Under the pieces are notes generated by a model. That model searched no databases, was not told where the DNA came from, and saw nothing but the letters and a program-made list of their open reading frames with translations. Both the position numbers and the translations under genes were made by a program. From Dasypus novemcinctus (lineage: Eukaryota > Chordata > Mammalia > Cingulata > Dasypodidae): DNA of 64,000 bases. The stretch covers positions 157,662,216 to 157,726,215 of the forward strand of contig NC_080673.1 of NCBI RefSeq assembly GCF_030445035.2. The letters run 5' to 3'. Shown here in pieces: positions 1 to 11,800 of this stretch; position 1 is the stretch's first letter; each line of letters begins with the position of its first letter.

Positions 1-60
1 GAACCAATTAAGCATTAACTCCCCACCCATTCCTTACCATCATCCCAGACCCAGGTAATC

Positions 61-735
61 TGTTTCTAGTTTCTGGCCTTATGAGTTTTCTTATTCTTCA
101 AATAACTGAGATCATACAATATTTTGTATTTTAGTGGCTGGCTTATTTCATTCAATATGCCATCAAGGTTCATCCACGTTGTTGCATGTATCAGAACTTC
201 ATTGCTTCTTATGGCTGAAGCTGAAAAAAATATTCCATTGTATGTATTTACCACATCTTGTTTATCCATTCTTTGTTTGATGGATACTTGGCTTGTTTCC
301 ATCTTCTGACAATTGTGAATAATGCCGCTATGAATATTGGTGTTCAAAGACCTGTTTGAGTCCCAGCTTTCAATTCTTTTGGGTATATATCTAGAAGTAG
401 GATTGCCAGATAATATGGTAGTTCTATACTTAACTTTCTGAATTGTTTTCTTCAAAGGCTATACCAGTTTTCATTCCCACTACCAATGAATGAATGTTCT
501 TATTTCTCTACATCCTCTCCATCACTTGCTATTGTCCATTTTTTAATGGTAGCTGTTCCAGTAGGTGTGAAATGCTACTTCATTATGGTTTTGATTTACA
601 TTCCTCTTATGGCTAATGATATTGAACTTCTTTGCATGCACTTATTGGCCATTTGTATATCTGCTTTGGAGAAATGTCTATTCAAGTCTTTTGCCCATTT
701 AAAAAAATTGAATTGTCTTTTTTGTTGTTGAGTTG
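61..735 (-). mobile_element. L1 3' end (old L1M-type), antisense
   Basis: On the + strand this reads as the reverse complement of the end of L1 ORF2 and its 3' UTR. Diagnostic phrases include 'GGGTATATATCTAGAAGTAGG' near 380, the 'CACTTGCTATTG' segment near 520, the 'GGTGTGAAATG' segment near 565, and the 'TTGGCCATTTGTATATCTGC' segment near 645. Many substitutions and broken frames show it is an ancient, inactive copy. It abuts a second L1 segment at ~740 that belongs to the 5' half of the element, so the two are probably one L1 with a large internal deletion. Confidence 0.8.
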
Positions 736-739
736 TAGG

Positions 740-2045
740 ATTTCTATTGGGTGAAGTGGCCTTATATATGTCTGTTAGGGCTATTGGTTCAAAGTATTGT
801 TCTTGTCTTCTATTTCCTTATTGATCTTCTGTCTAGATGTTCTAGCTATTATTGAAAGTGGTATATTGAAGTCTCTAAATATTAATGTAGAACCATCTAT
901 TTCTCCCTTCAGATAATTATTTCATGTATTTTTGGGCTCTGACATTAGACGTATGTATATTTATGATTGTTGCATATTCTTGCTGAATTGACCACTCTAT
1001 TAATATCTAGTGACTTTCTAGTTTCCTTGCTATAGTTTTTTTACTTAAAGTCTAGTTCATCTGATATTAGTATAGCAACTACAGCTCTCTTTTGGTTACT
1101 GTTTGAATGGTATATACTTTTATATCTTTTTCCTTTCAACTTATTCATGTCTTTGAATTTAAGGTTTATCTCTTGTAAAGAGCAAATAGTTGAGTCATAT
1201 TTTGTTTTTGTTTTTTTAAATCTATTCTGTCAATCTCTTCAGAGTAACTACTAATAAGGCAGGACTTTCTTCTGCCATTTTTCTGTTTGGTCTTTGTAAG
1301 TCCAAAAAGGGGCATTTTTTCCTTCAATTCTTCCATTAATGCCTACTTTCATATTTATTTTCTTTTTTGTATTGTATCATTTTGAGGCCCTTCTCATTTC
1401 TTTCTGTGTATATTTTCTTTGTGGTTGCCATGGGCCTTAAATTTAACGTCCTAAATCTGTAATAATCATGTTTGATTTGATACCAACTTAACTTCAATAG
1501 CATATACAAACACTCTTCCTATACTCCTCTGCTCCCCTCCCATATTTTTGTTTTATTACAAATTATGTTTTTATGCACCATATGTCCAAAACCATAGATT
1601 TATCATTACTTTCTAAACATTTACTTAGAACCCATGAGAAGTAAATAGTGGAGTTACTTACCAAAAAATACTGGCATCTGTAATCACCCATCTAATTACC
1701 TTTACCATATAATTATCTTCATTTCTTTATGCCTCTTCGATCCATTGTCTTTCCTTTCAGTCTGATGAACTCCCTTTAGTATTGCTTGGAAAGCAGGTCT
1801 GGTGGTGACAAAGCCCCTCAGCTTTTCCTTGTCTGGAAATGTTTTAATCTTTCCCTCATTTTTGAAAGATAGTCTCACTGGATATAACATTCTTGGTTGA
1901 CAATTGTTTTCTTTCAACTCTTAAAATGTTTCAGCTCACTGCCTTCTTGCTTCCATGGTTTCTGATAAAAATTGCTGTTCATCTTATAGGAGCTGCCTTA
2001 ATATAAATGTTGCTTTCCTTGCAGCTTTCAGATCTACCTTTTGAA
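740..2045 (-). mobile_element. L1 ORF1 C-terminus to endonuclease region, antisense
   Basis: Read on the minus strand, 1917-1702 encodes an ORF1p C-terminal stretch (NNCQPRMLYPVRLSFKNEG, then FPDKEKLRGFVTTRPAFQ), as in eutherian L1M elements. The following 1700-740 corresponds to the ORF1-ORF2 spacer and the endonuclease part of ORF2, now without long frames. The reverse transcriptase region is missing: the next sequence to the left is the L1 3' end. It is an old fossil copy lying antisense to CORIN. Confidence 0.75.
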
Positions 2046-2734
2046 GACTTTTTTTTTTAATTTAGTTGCCAATTAGGTTGCAGCAGTGATTAAATCTATG
2101 AAATTAATTACATTGAGGAATTTTGTGACAAATTTGTTAGATTTTTAAAATCATTTTAAAAACAAACTTCAGAGATGAGTTTAATATTCCAGCTATTTTC
2201 ATTTTAACCTCATAATTCACAAAGTCCATTATACTTGAATGCTGCTTTTATTCTAGGGGTCCCAAAGGTAATGGATGAACAACAAGTCTTCGTTCCTCCA
2301 AGTACAAAGCATTTGGGTATCTTGGCAACATAGGATCGTGAGGTAGTGAAATAGAACTAGGGGTTGCCCACCAGGTAGGCAGACTAGGATGAGGGAATTA
2401 TTTTGACACATTGAAATCAGCTGGATATTTAGAAACCTTGGCTCCACAGGGCATTTCAGGCTCTGGCAACTGCTATACTGTCCGTTTGGAAAGAGAATTA
2501 ATTACAAGAAAGCACGAAGACACTAAACAACTGATCTGGAATAATGAAGAAGATGAAGATGCTGATTAGCAAACAGAAGATAACCAAGTTAACTTTGGTT
2601 GCTTTGGCTTTATAGAGGACTGCCTTATTGTCAGTAATAGTTCCTTGACCACATCCCACATATAAACAGATGAATTAGCTGATGTTTCCGGGTTTTCTGT
2701 TCATTGAGCATAATATGGCATATTTTTTTAATAG

Positions 2735-2842
2735 AGTGCTCGCCTAGTCATTTCAAATGCCTCTCTGGACGGTGTGTTCTGGCTTCCAGAAGATGTGATG
2801 GCCAGGCTGACTGTGATGATGACAGTGATGAAGAAAACTGTG
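2735..2842 (+). CDS. CORIN: CORIN exon encoding LDL-receptor class A module 5
   Basis: This 108-nt exon (phase 1 at both ends) has the acceptor TTTTTTTAATAG before 2735 and the donor GTATGT from 2843. It encodes one LDLRA module with six cysteines, CSPSHFKC through to DSDEENC. The calcium-cage acidic residues [13 protein letters not shown] are all present. LDLRA modules in corin contribute to recognition of pro-ANP. The sequence matches human corin LDLRA5 almost residue for residue as I remember it. One module per symmetrical phase-1 exon is the usual arrangement for this domain. Confidence 0.96.
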
Positions 2843-5800
2843 GTATGTACATGAGGCAGCACTTTTCTTGAATGTTCAGTAGTAATTGGCAAGGAAAAGA
2901 GACCGTGTAAGAAAAAAGTAAACTGTTCCCTGTTAGTAACAATAGTGACTGGGATTGAATGCTAATGTATTTACTTCTTAAATAGCAGAATATAAGGCAT
3001 GAATCTGATGTTCTTCCTGTTCATGCTGTTGGTTTTCCCCTAAATCACACTTCTATTTAAAACTTTGATGATGTATCTGCTCTTAGTAAAAGGGAAGTGC
3101 TTCACAAACATAAGGACTCTTTTTACTATCAGGCTTTCTAAAGCAGTTGTCATTCTGTTTTAAAATCAAAATAAGATATTCAGTGCCTTGCCATATGATT
3201 CCTGAGTTGTTAAATAGACATTTAGATACACAGAGACAGAGTTCAGGCTCCAACATTCAAATTTAATTTGGGATTCATTTTCATGCCCTCTCTGATTTCA
3301 TCTCTGTTGGCAAAGGATAAAACTCTTCCTGTCATTTCTGCCTTTAAGCTCCAAAGTCACCAATGGAAAGGCCAGAAATGCTGAAGGTAATTTAAGTGGA
3401 GCTAACTCCCATTTTATTTCCCTGCAAGCCTTTGTACTTATAACCTCAAAATGTTTCAGGGAATAGAAAACAGACAATGCTCTTTTTGAAGCAATATTCT
3501 GAAATAAAGCAAAATAATTGAAGGGCTATCCAAAATATAGTTTGGTTGTTGTTATTTAGCTTGTTCTCCTTTAAAAAAATGATGCCTTTTGTTATTGAAA
3601 GCACAGAAGGCAATTCATCTTTTGAAATCAGTTCGTTCTTTTGGGTTTTGAGGTATGAAATACTGCCTTGTGTCCCCAAATGAATTTTTTGTAGTAGATG
3701 TTGTCTTTCTGGTCTAGACAAAATGTCACAAGCAATTGACTGCAATCATATCAGCTATTATAAATATGGGCAAGTGCATCTGCTGGAAAATTACAGCTGT
3801 CAGAATGATGGTACAATGAGTAAGGTTAATATTGTTATGTAGGAACACACATTGCGTTGAGGCCTTAGAAGCTACGGTTGTTTGCTTGCTTGTGCTTTTT
3901 GTGTAAAGAAATGAATCAGAATTTGTTGAATATTCCTTATATAAGTAATTTATTGATAATCTATTGGGTTTGTTCACTAAACCTTGATGAATGGCTTATG
4001 GTATTCTGAGATACGATTTAAAAAAGATCAGATGCTACTCTATTGGAATGGGTAGACCTAAATTTGCAGTAGGGGACTAAACATTTTAGAAATATTAGAG
4101 CTTAATTTTTTAAAAATTAGCTTTAACCAAGAATAAATATTCTGAGATCTAGAATATATTCTGCAGAAAAGAAATTTGGAGCACTTTAGGGCTTAAATGA
4201 CCCCAAACATCAGGATACTAGTAAAGTAATGAGTTCTCATCAGCACATTAATCACAGAATTAAAGGCATACCAGTAATGACAGAATGAATTATTTAATCC
4301 CTACCAAATACTCAAAATATTGATGGCACTATTAAGAGGTCTCATTAAGGGGAGTTAAAAGGGGTAACAAATTAATATATTAGGAGTTAAATGAATTGGT
4401 CCAACAGTAATAATTTATAAGAGGACGCTCCTGAAGTTTTCCAAAACCACAGATAATAAAACATTGGCATACATTTCACGTTGGAACACTTTTGTCCATT
4501 TTAATAGGACATGTCTGATGCTCTGAGAGCCAAGCCTCTTGAAAATAAAGAAGTCACAGCGAGGAAAGCCCAGCGGAAGGCTCTCAGGAAATCATCCATT
4601 TCCTCCATTTTGTCTACTTGCTCAGTTGTCTCTGCTTCTTTGTCCATGCATAGATAGGCTTATCATCTGGTAATGCAAATACTTGTTCTAGAAAAGCGGG
4701 GCTTCAACCCAAGACACATCTTTCTGATATATTCTGTCCATTGCAGTGTGGAAGGCACCTAAATGCTTGGGTTTTATTGAATAATATGACAACCATGCAA
4801 CTCACCTAGAACTTCTAATGACATTATTAGATTCCTCCCTCCCTCAACACAATGATTATTTAATTCACTTACAAAACAATTGATATGTTAGATATCAGCT
4901 TTATTTATTGTTTCTTTGGCAATTTTATAACAGGAAAAACATGTAGCTTGAGCACACGTTTTATGAATAAATACATTTTTAAAACTCATTAGAATTAAGT
5001 ATAAGTAGGTGTTCTTCAGTGTCTCCTGCTCTCAGGGTAAATTTTTGTTGTTGAAATTGCTTGTGTAGACAGGTTTTCATCAATTTTATCAATTGTTTGG
5101 AAGATTTCTGAAAATGTGAGCTTATCACTCTAGAATTTCCTCATGGGAGGGAAGCCTAATGAATAGGGGAGGGATATATAGAGCCAGAAGTGTATCATGT
5201 ATACACTTTATTGGTTAAAGGTGGATGGTTTGTCATTAATTGAACATATACTATATAGATGGAGCTGTCTGTAAAACTAGCAACTTGATGAATTGAGTTT
5301 ATTTTCAGATATAACATTGTCAAAGCATTACTATCTAAGCAGTGGAGAACAAGGTAGAAATTTGGGCAAAGAAAAGCACAAGAGTGACAAAAGAAAGGAG
5401 AATTAGGGGTAATAACAATGGGATTATATTTTTGAGCTTTGCTGTCATAGTATAAATGTGAGCCTCTAAGGCTGAGGTTAGTTTTGCTAGCCTTCCATCC
5501 ACAGTTTGGGTGAGCTACCACGGGAGCAAGCTGGTACCTGGGCAGTGATGAATGCAGCAAGTCTTTTCAATTTGGTGGTTAAGTGAGAATTTAGCTAAAA
5601 CAATTTCTTTATACCTACTACAGAAATAAAGCCCTTTATTACATGAGCAATTCATCACTCTTCTTTGTAAAACGGTATATGGAGAAAGATTGACAAACAA
5701 TGCAAATTGGCTGAGTGCCATTAAGTACCTTTCTACTTATTTTCAAATGTATAAAAAATCTCTCTGCCATGTATCTTTGCTCTTTTCACTGGATCAAATA

Positions 5801-8800
5801 CAATAAAACTTTTAAATATAACCTGATTCTTTTCTCAGAGTCAAAGCCCCCTCAGAATGTTTATAAAACCTCTGTCTGATATTTGTGAGTTTCATAACTT
5901 GATTTCAGGTTTTCTGACAGGCTTTTTTCTATCCCTTCAGAAACCTTCAGTGGTGTTTGCATAGCTTACCAGAGAACAGGATTTAACTTGCTTCTTAGCA
6001 CTCCAAATAGGCCACTCTCCATGCCTTTATGTCTCCTTAGATTTGGACAAGACTGATTCTTGCTCTGTGGCTTGGCAGAAGCCAGACATAGAGTCATTGT
6101 GTCCCTATCATATCGTATACTCACAAATGTGCTCACAGGGTGAATCTTCAGGATTTATCCCTGATGACACTGTATGGCTTAATTTTTCCATGTTAAGGGA
6201 GAGGCGTTCTCCTTCCTTTAGATGTTTTGCTACTTGCTTACCTGCTTTGCTACTTCTTTGGTTTCTTTGGCAAGCAGTTTGGAATAGTAGAATAGGAAAG
6301 ACTTAGACTTGGATTTAAATCCTTATGCAGCACTTGAAGGCTGTGTGTTTTTTGGCCGTTACTTAACTTCTCTGGGCCTCAGTTTTCTCATCTGAAAAAC
6401 ATACAGAGAAAACCGACTTTATCCCCCACCATTTGGAATATTCATAACATGTCCTACTCAGTCCACTGAGGGCTGCAACCAAGAACCCACAGTGGTGAAA
6501 ATTCTAGGAGGCTATTCCCGTCCCAGGCTCACTCCAGGAGTCTCCCCTGAGAGAAGGAGTCCTGCCTGGCCTGATCTTGTTTCTGACAGCTGTTTTTGGC
6601 AGAGACATCCTGGCCAGAAGGCCATGGACTAAGTCCCTAGCTCACATAGGGTGAGTTCTGGAAGTAGTGACTTTTTGGCTAGATGTCCACAATTCTAGTT
6701 TTCAGCGATTTAGGGGCCCCTCGCCTTCCATTTAAAGCTCTGTTCATTCCCCCATCCTGCCTCTCTCACCAGGTACTAGGCCATCACATATCGATATGGA
6801 TGACACCAGGATGGCACTCCTAAAAGGGGAGGTGACACAGGAATGGGGAGGGCAGCTGAGACTTTCTAGCTGAAGAGGGGAGCTCCACAACCTGTGCAGT
6901 GATTGCTGGCCCTGATAGTCAGGTCTGGATCCAGTGGGGCGGTAGGTCCTCTGTTCCAGCTGCTGCCCCAGGCCTAGAGCAGAGCCCTCTGCGGCCGGTC
7001 TTTGAGAGAAGGGGCTCCAGCGCCCTGGGCCACAGGCCGTGGAGGGGCTCTCCCGCCCCTAGACCAGCGCTCCACTGCGCCAGCTCCTGTGGTCTCCTTC
7101 AGTCACCTCCCAGCCACTTCCTCAGGCAGATGTTGGTCTCAGGATGACTGAGACCTGCTCAGGGACCCCGAATCACCCGGCCCTCTTCTTCACTGGGACC
7201 GGCTCCTCCCTGAAGGGTGAGATAATTTTTATTTCAAGCAGCTCAGATCAGAGGATGAGTGGATTCTCTTCCCCTATCTTTACATACCTAAGAGATCCTT
7301 ACAGAGTAAGAAGCATCTGTTTTGAGGTGATTTTCTGTCTCTACCCATGACAACATTTTTCTTAGTAGAGAAAAAAAACATGCTCTAATTAGAATCTCTG
7401 CTTCACAGAGATAAAGCAAAAGAACCTAGAAGAAATGCTTGGCACGGTAAGGGTGACTAACTACCCTAGTTTGCCCAGGACTTAGGGGTTTCCTGGGATG
7501 TGGGATATTTACTGTTCAAATGGGGCAAGTCCTAGGCAAATCAGGAGAAACTGTTCACTTGAGCGGTCAACTGTGGCCTGGATGAGCAGGAGTTGTTATT
7601 ACTATTGTGATGGGTAGCTGTTCCTTTGTCATCAACAATTATTTGGCTCCATAACCTACAGCTGCATTAAGCATCCCTTTCCATCCACATCTATTTTTAA
7701 CTTTTAAGAGAGTCATACCCTTTTCCTTTTAGAACATACATTTAACACATAATTATACCAAAAATATGTCATTTAAAGAGAGAATGGTTTCTTCACAAAA
7801 TAATATTGTCTTACATTAGAATAATACCTTAAATTCTTTTATCCTAATTTTTTTATGCTTACTCTAAGTCCACAATAGAAGGATTAGGCCGTGCAAACTT
7901 TTACTAGAAATGAAATGTATAGAAGAGTCAATTAATGCTTATAGGGTATTCATTTAATCTTTGTAGTCACCCTATGTAGCAGACATTAATTTTAGCATTT
8001 TGGAAATATGGAAATAGAGGTTCAGAGAAGTTAAATCATGTACCCAAAGCCACACAGCAGGATTTGGGGGTAGGATGCCAATGCAGGTGTCTGACTCTTA
8101 CGTTGTGTTCTCCTCTTCCATCCATATTCTCATTTTACAGAGGATTGCAGCTAAAGGCTTGCACCTGGATTCCAGCTGGATCCTTCACCATAGAGCTGTG
8201 ATTGGGGCAGTTTAACTTCTCTAAACCCAGTTTCCTTACTTATAAAATGGTGATCATAATACTGACATAGTGGGGATATAGTTTAGAGGTTGTATGCCCT
8301 AGAAGATGTACTTTTTGTGGTCTTTTATCAGCTCCTTCCAGATGTCCAAACTCTTCTCTGTACTCTTAAGAAGGGTGCCTTGTGAATAATTCAAAAACAC
8401 AATCACCGGACATTGTAAATCCTCACAGGGCCCACTGGATGGAATGGGGGAGAGTGTGGGCCATGGTGTGAACCGTTGACCATGGGGTGCGGGGGTGCCC
8501 AGAGATATACTTGCCAAATGCAATGGCTGTGTCATGATGATGGGAGGGAGTGTTGCTGAGGGGGGGGGGAGAGGTGGGGTGGGGGAGGTAGGGTTCAATG
8601 GGACCTCATATATATATTTTTTTAATGTAATATTATTACAAAGTAAATAAAATAAAATAAAACAAAAAAACAAAACAAAAAAAAACATAATGGGTTACAC
8701 TTCTATGTAGCATTGCCAGATGAAATAGAGGACACCTAACTTAAACTTAAATCTCATAAAAACAATGTATATTAGCATATATGTCATATACTATTTGAGA

Positions 8801-11800
8801 CATACTTATGCTAGAATATAATTCATTGTTTACTGAATTTAAAAATTTACTGAGGTTTATTTTTTTATTGGCTAAAACTGGGAACATTATTCTTAGGGAT
8901 ATTTTAAAGGTTTTATTAATTGAAGAACTTCTCCTTGTAGCGTATGCTAAGGAAAGAAGAGTTGAAAACAAGCTACCAGCCGAAAGACAGTAATTGCAGT
9001 AAAACTGACACTAGATAACATATATATATATACTCTTGTATAAACTGTTTAAAATAAGAAATAAACATAAAATGTTTATAACGAAAAAAAAAAAACAAAA
9101 CTCATGCTGTTTTCTTTCATCCTCTACTAGCACCTGGTGTGATTTAGGGAGAGAGGCATCCCTTAAACTGGGAGGGCACCTTGCATTGTTAAAACCTCTT
9201 TCTTCATTTCCTTTGCTTTCTGTGTCATTTGGAAGGAGCAGGTCCCAGGAAGGCAGACTTTAGGCACACTCAAATCTCCAGGGACCTGAGGAATGACCTT
9301 GCCTGAACGTTGCAGATGTCTGCTTTCCCTACTAGTGGTAAACTCCAAATAATGTCACTATGAGTCCTGGCACAGACATCAGGTTTTCCAGGTCGAGGAC
9401 TTCCAGATATATAGCTAGTGAAAAACTCTCACTATTTCACACAGTTTTTGAAAATTCTAAGTATAATTTTAGCTCATAGTAAACATAACTCTCCTATTGA
9501 CTTATCTGGGTAGTATTTCATTGAGAATTACAAAAGCAAAAAAAAAAAAAAGTAGAATTTTTCTTATGATGGATTACAAGGAACCTGAATCAATTATCTA
9601 TGAAATTTCTCTGAATTATTAGTACTAGGTCAAATGAGAAATAACATTTCCATTAAAAACTCCTTATTTGGCAATTATTTTGCATTTGACTTACTTTAAA
9701 CTAAATTATCCTTAAACAGACACTGTTTCTTACATGAAATGAAATTCAATTTAAAATATACATAAAGTACTGAAACTACTTTTAAGATAAAGTTCTTATA
9801 GATCACTAGGGCCTGAAAGTGCTGGCCACTATTCTAGGCAGGGGGAGAAGGGTACTCATAAGATGACCCCTATGTAGTTTCTGCTCTTACACAACTCACA
9901 GTCAAGTGAGGGCCATGAATCTGACTGGAGGGACTAGAATATATCAGACTCTTGGCATGTTTCAATAAACCTACAAAATGCATTGCATTATAAATAAATG
10001 CCATTTAGTTATTACGAGTGCTCACTATTTCATAGGCAGATTACAATTCAAGCTATGGACTGATAGCCCTGATATTCTGCAATTTATGTTCATTTTTCAC
10101 ATTAATTGAAAAAGTTTCTAACCTTAGCTATGTCAGTACTATAAAGTGATGGCTTTGTTGCCTGGCTCTTAAACTAGTTTTGTAGTAGCTGATATAAAAG
10201 GATCCTCTTTGGTAAAACACATTGAAGGCCTCTCCATTTTTGGACTGAAATTACAGATTAAGATAATAGGTTTTGGCATATTTTTTAAAAGAACAATTCA
10301 TAATTTTATGGATTAGTCTTATATGTTGGCAAATTCTTTTATTCTTTAGTCTTATGTGTTGGCAAATTGATTCAGAAAGCAACTAAGCTAAAGATGCACA
10401 TTAATGTATAGTTGCTTTTTCTTTTGGTCATTTCCCATGTGTCATTTGACCTGCTATATTTCATAATTACGTTATTCGTGGCATACAGGAGTCAAAACTC
10501 TTTAAGAAAAAAGAAATGCTTAATGCTGAGGTATTTCTACATTGATCCAATTCTTCAATAATTTTGGCTCTGTAACTGTTGTAAGTCACTTTTTCTTTTG
10601 TCTCCAGGTTGTAAAGAGAGAGATCTTTGGGAATGTCCATCTAATAAACAATGTTTGAAGTACACGGTGATCTGTGATGGATTCCCGGACTGCCCTGAAA
10701 ACATGGATGAAAAAAACTGCTGTAAATGTTTACATGAATTTGTCAACACATTTTTATTTTAAACACAAATTACTTCTCACTTTGAATAAAAGCTAGACCT
10801 TTAGAAACATGAATCAAAAGCTTTTAGTATGTTCGTACCTTATAAAAAGTCAAGTGTAGGGTGGATTCTTGAGGCTGCATGCCAGAGTTTAGTACTTCTT
10901 CTGTAATTCTTTTAATTCTGCTTAGTCCAGCCATGGCCAAAAGATGGCTGTCAAGAGTGCCTGGGACAGCATGCCTCCCCAGTCACCTCCACTAGGAAAG
11001 AAAGAGCTTCTCCCTCAACTCTAGACATCAGAAATGAATTCACATCGATTCAGCAGCGTCACAGCTAGCAGTCAGAGATCTTTGCATGGATTAGGGAAGA
11101 CACCTTCTACAAACGGCTGAATTGCAAAAAGAAGCATCCCTTCCTGGAGGACCAATTAGAAATAGATGCTATTTCCTTCAGGCTGCTGGAGTCCCAGGCT
11201 AGGGCATAGACTTTGGGGAAGAGCCGTCTTGCAAAGCACAAACTGACAAAACCATATGCCAAGACCCTGATCACATGTTCACTCATGTACTAATAATTAC
11301 AGTCAGAAAAAACTAAGTATAGTCAGGAAAATGCCATGCCTCACTTAAACTAATCAGAATCTCCCCTGGAACTGGGGAAGGCATAGGGACCTGAACAAAA
11401 TCAGGTTCTAGTTCCCTGGAGGTAGTAATTCTGTTTAAATGCTTGCTATTTGTGTAGGTCCACAGCTACTAAGTGAGATTTTACTAATGCATTAATTCTG
11501 CCTTGATATCTGTTTGGAGAGCCTCAGAGATCTTGTGTTTTCTTCCTTCTGTGCTCCCACTGGCAAATTATAAATTGTGTGTGAGTGATGCTTACATTTG
11601 CTTCTAAAACATTTGTGTCTTCCTGCTCCTTGTCCCCTTTGCCAGCATTTTGCCAAGATGATGAACTAGAATGCGCCAATCATGACTGCGTGTCACGTGA
11701 CGTGTGGTGCGATGGTGCTCCCGACTGTACAGACAGTTCCGATGAATGGGGTTGTGGTAAGCTGCTTGTTTCTGCCATCTGTTGTACATCCCGAAGCCTG

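Larger units (their letters stand above)
1..2734 (+). other. CORIN: CORIN intron upstream of the LDLRA5 exon
   Basis: This is the 3' part of an intron whose donor lies outside the window. Positions 61-2045 are antisense L1 sequence (see separate entries). From about 2050 to 2734 no gene or recognised repeat is visible. The stretch ends in a T-rich tract and the acceptor TAG at 2732-2734. No frizzled-domain exon was found here, so the preceding exon must be further upstream. Confidence 0.75.
2843..10607 (+). other. CORIN: CORIN intron (7.8 kb) between LDLRA5 and LDLRA6 exons
   Basis: The donor is GTATGT and the acceptor is TTTTGTCTCCAG. Most of 2843-6300 and 8900-10600 is AT-rich sequence without recognised genes or clear repeats. 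MIR-like segments lie near 6330-6420 and 7925-8275. A GC-rich block occupies 6480-7220. A hAT-type fragment lies at ~7446-7560, a lineage-specific repeat tail at 8400-8690, and a palindromic MITE-like segment at 8705-8850. A 33-bp period direct repeat (1.7 copies, 'TAGTCTTATATGTTGGCAAA') sits at 10314-10368. Scattered short open frames have no protein-like character. Confidence 0.7.

Noticed and set aside
2253..2600. Protein-like stretch suggesting a processed pseudogene (for example 'LGVPKVMDEQQVFVPPSTK')
   Set aside because: Several stops in all frames and no recognised protein. It is too weak to support.
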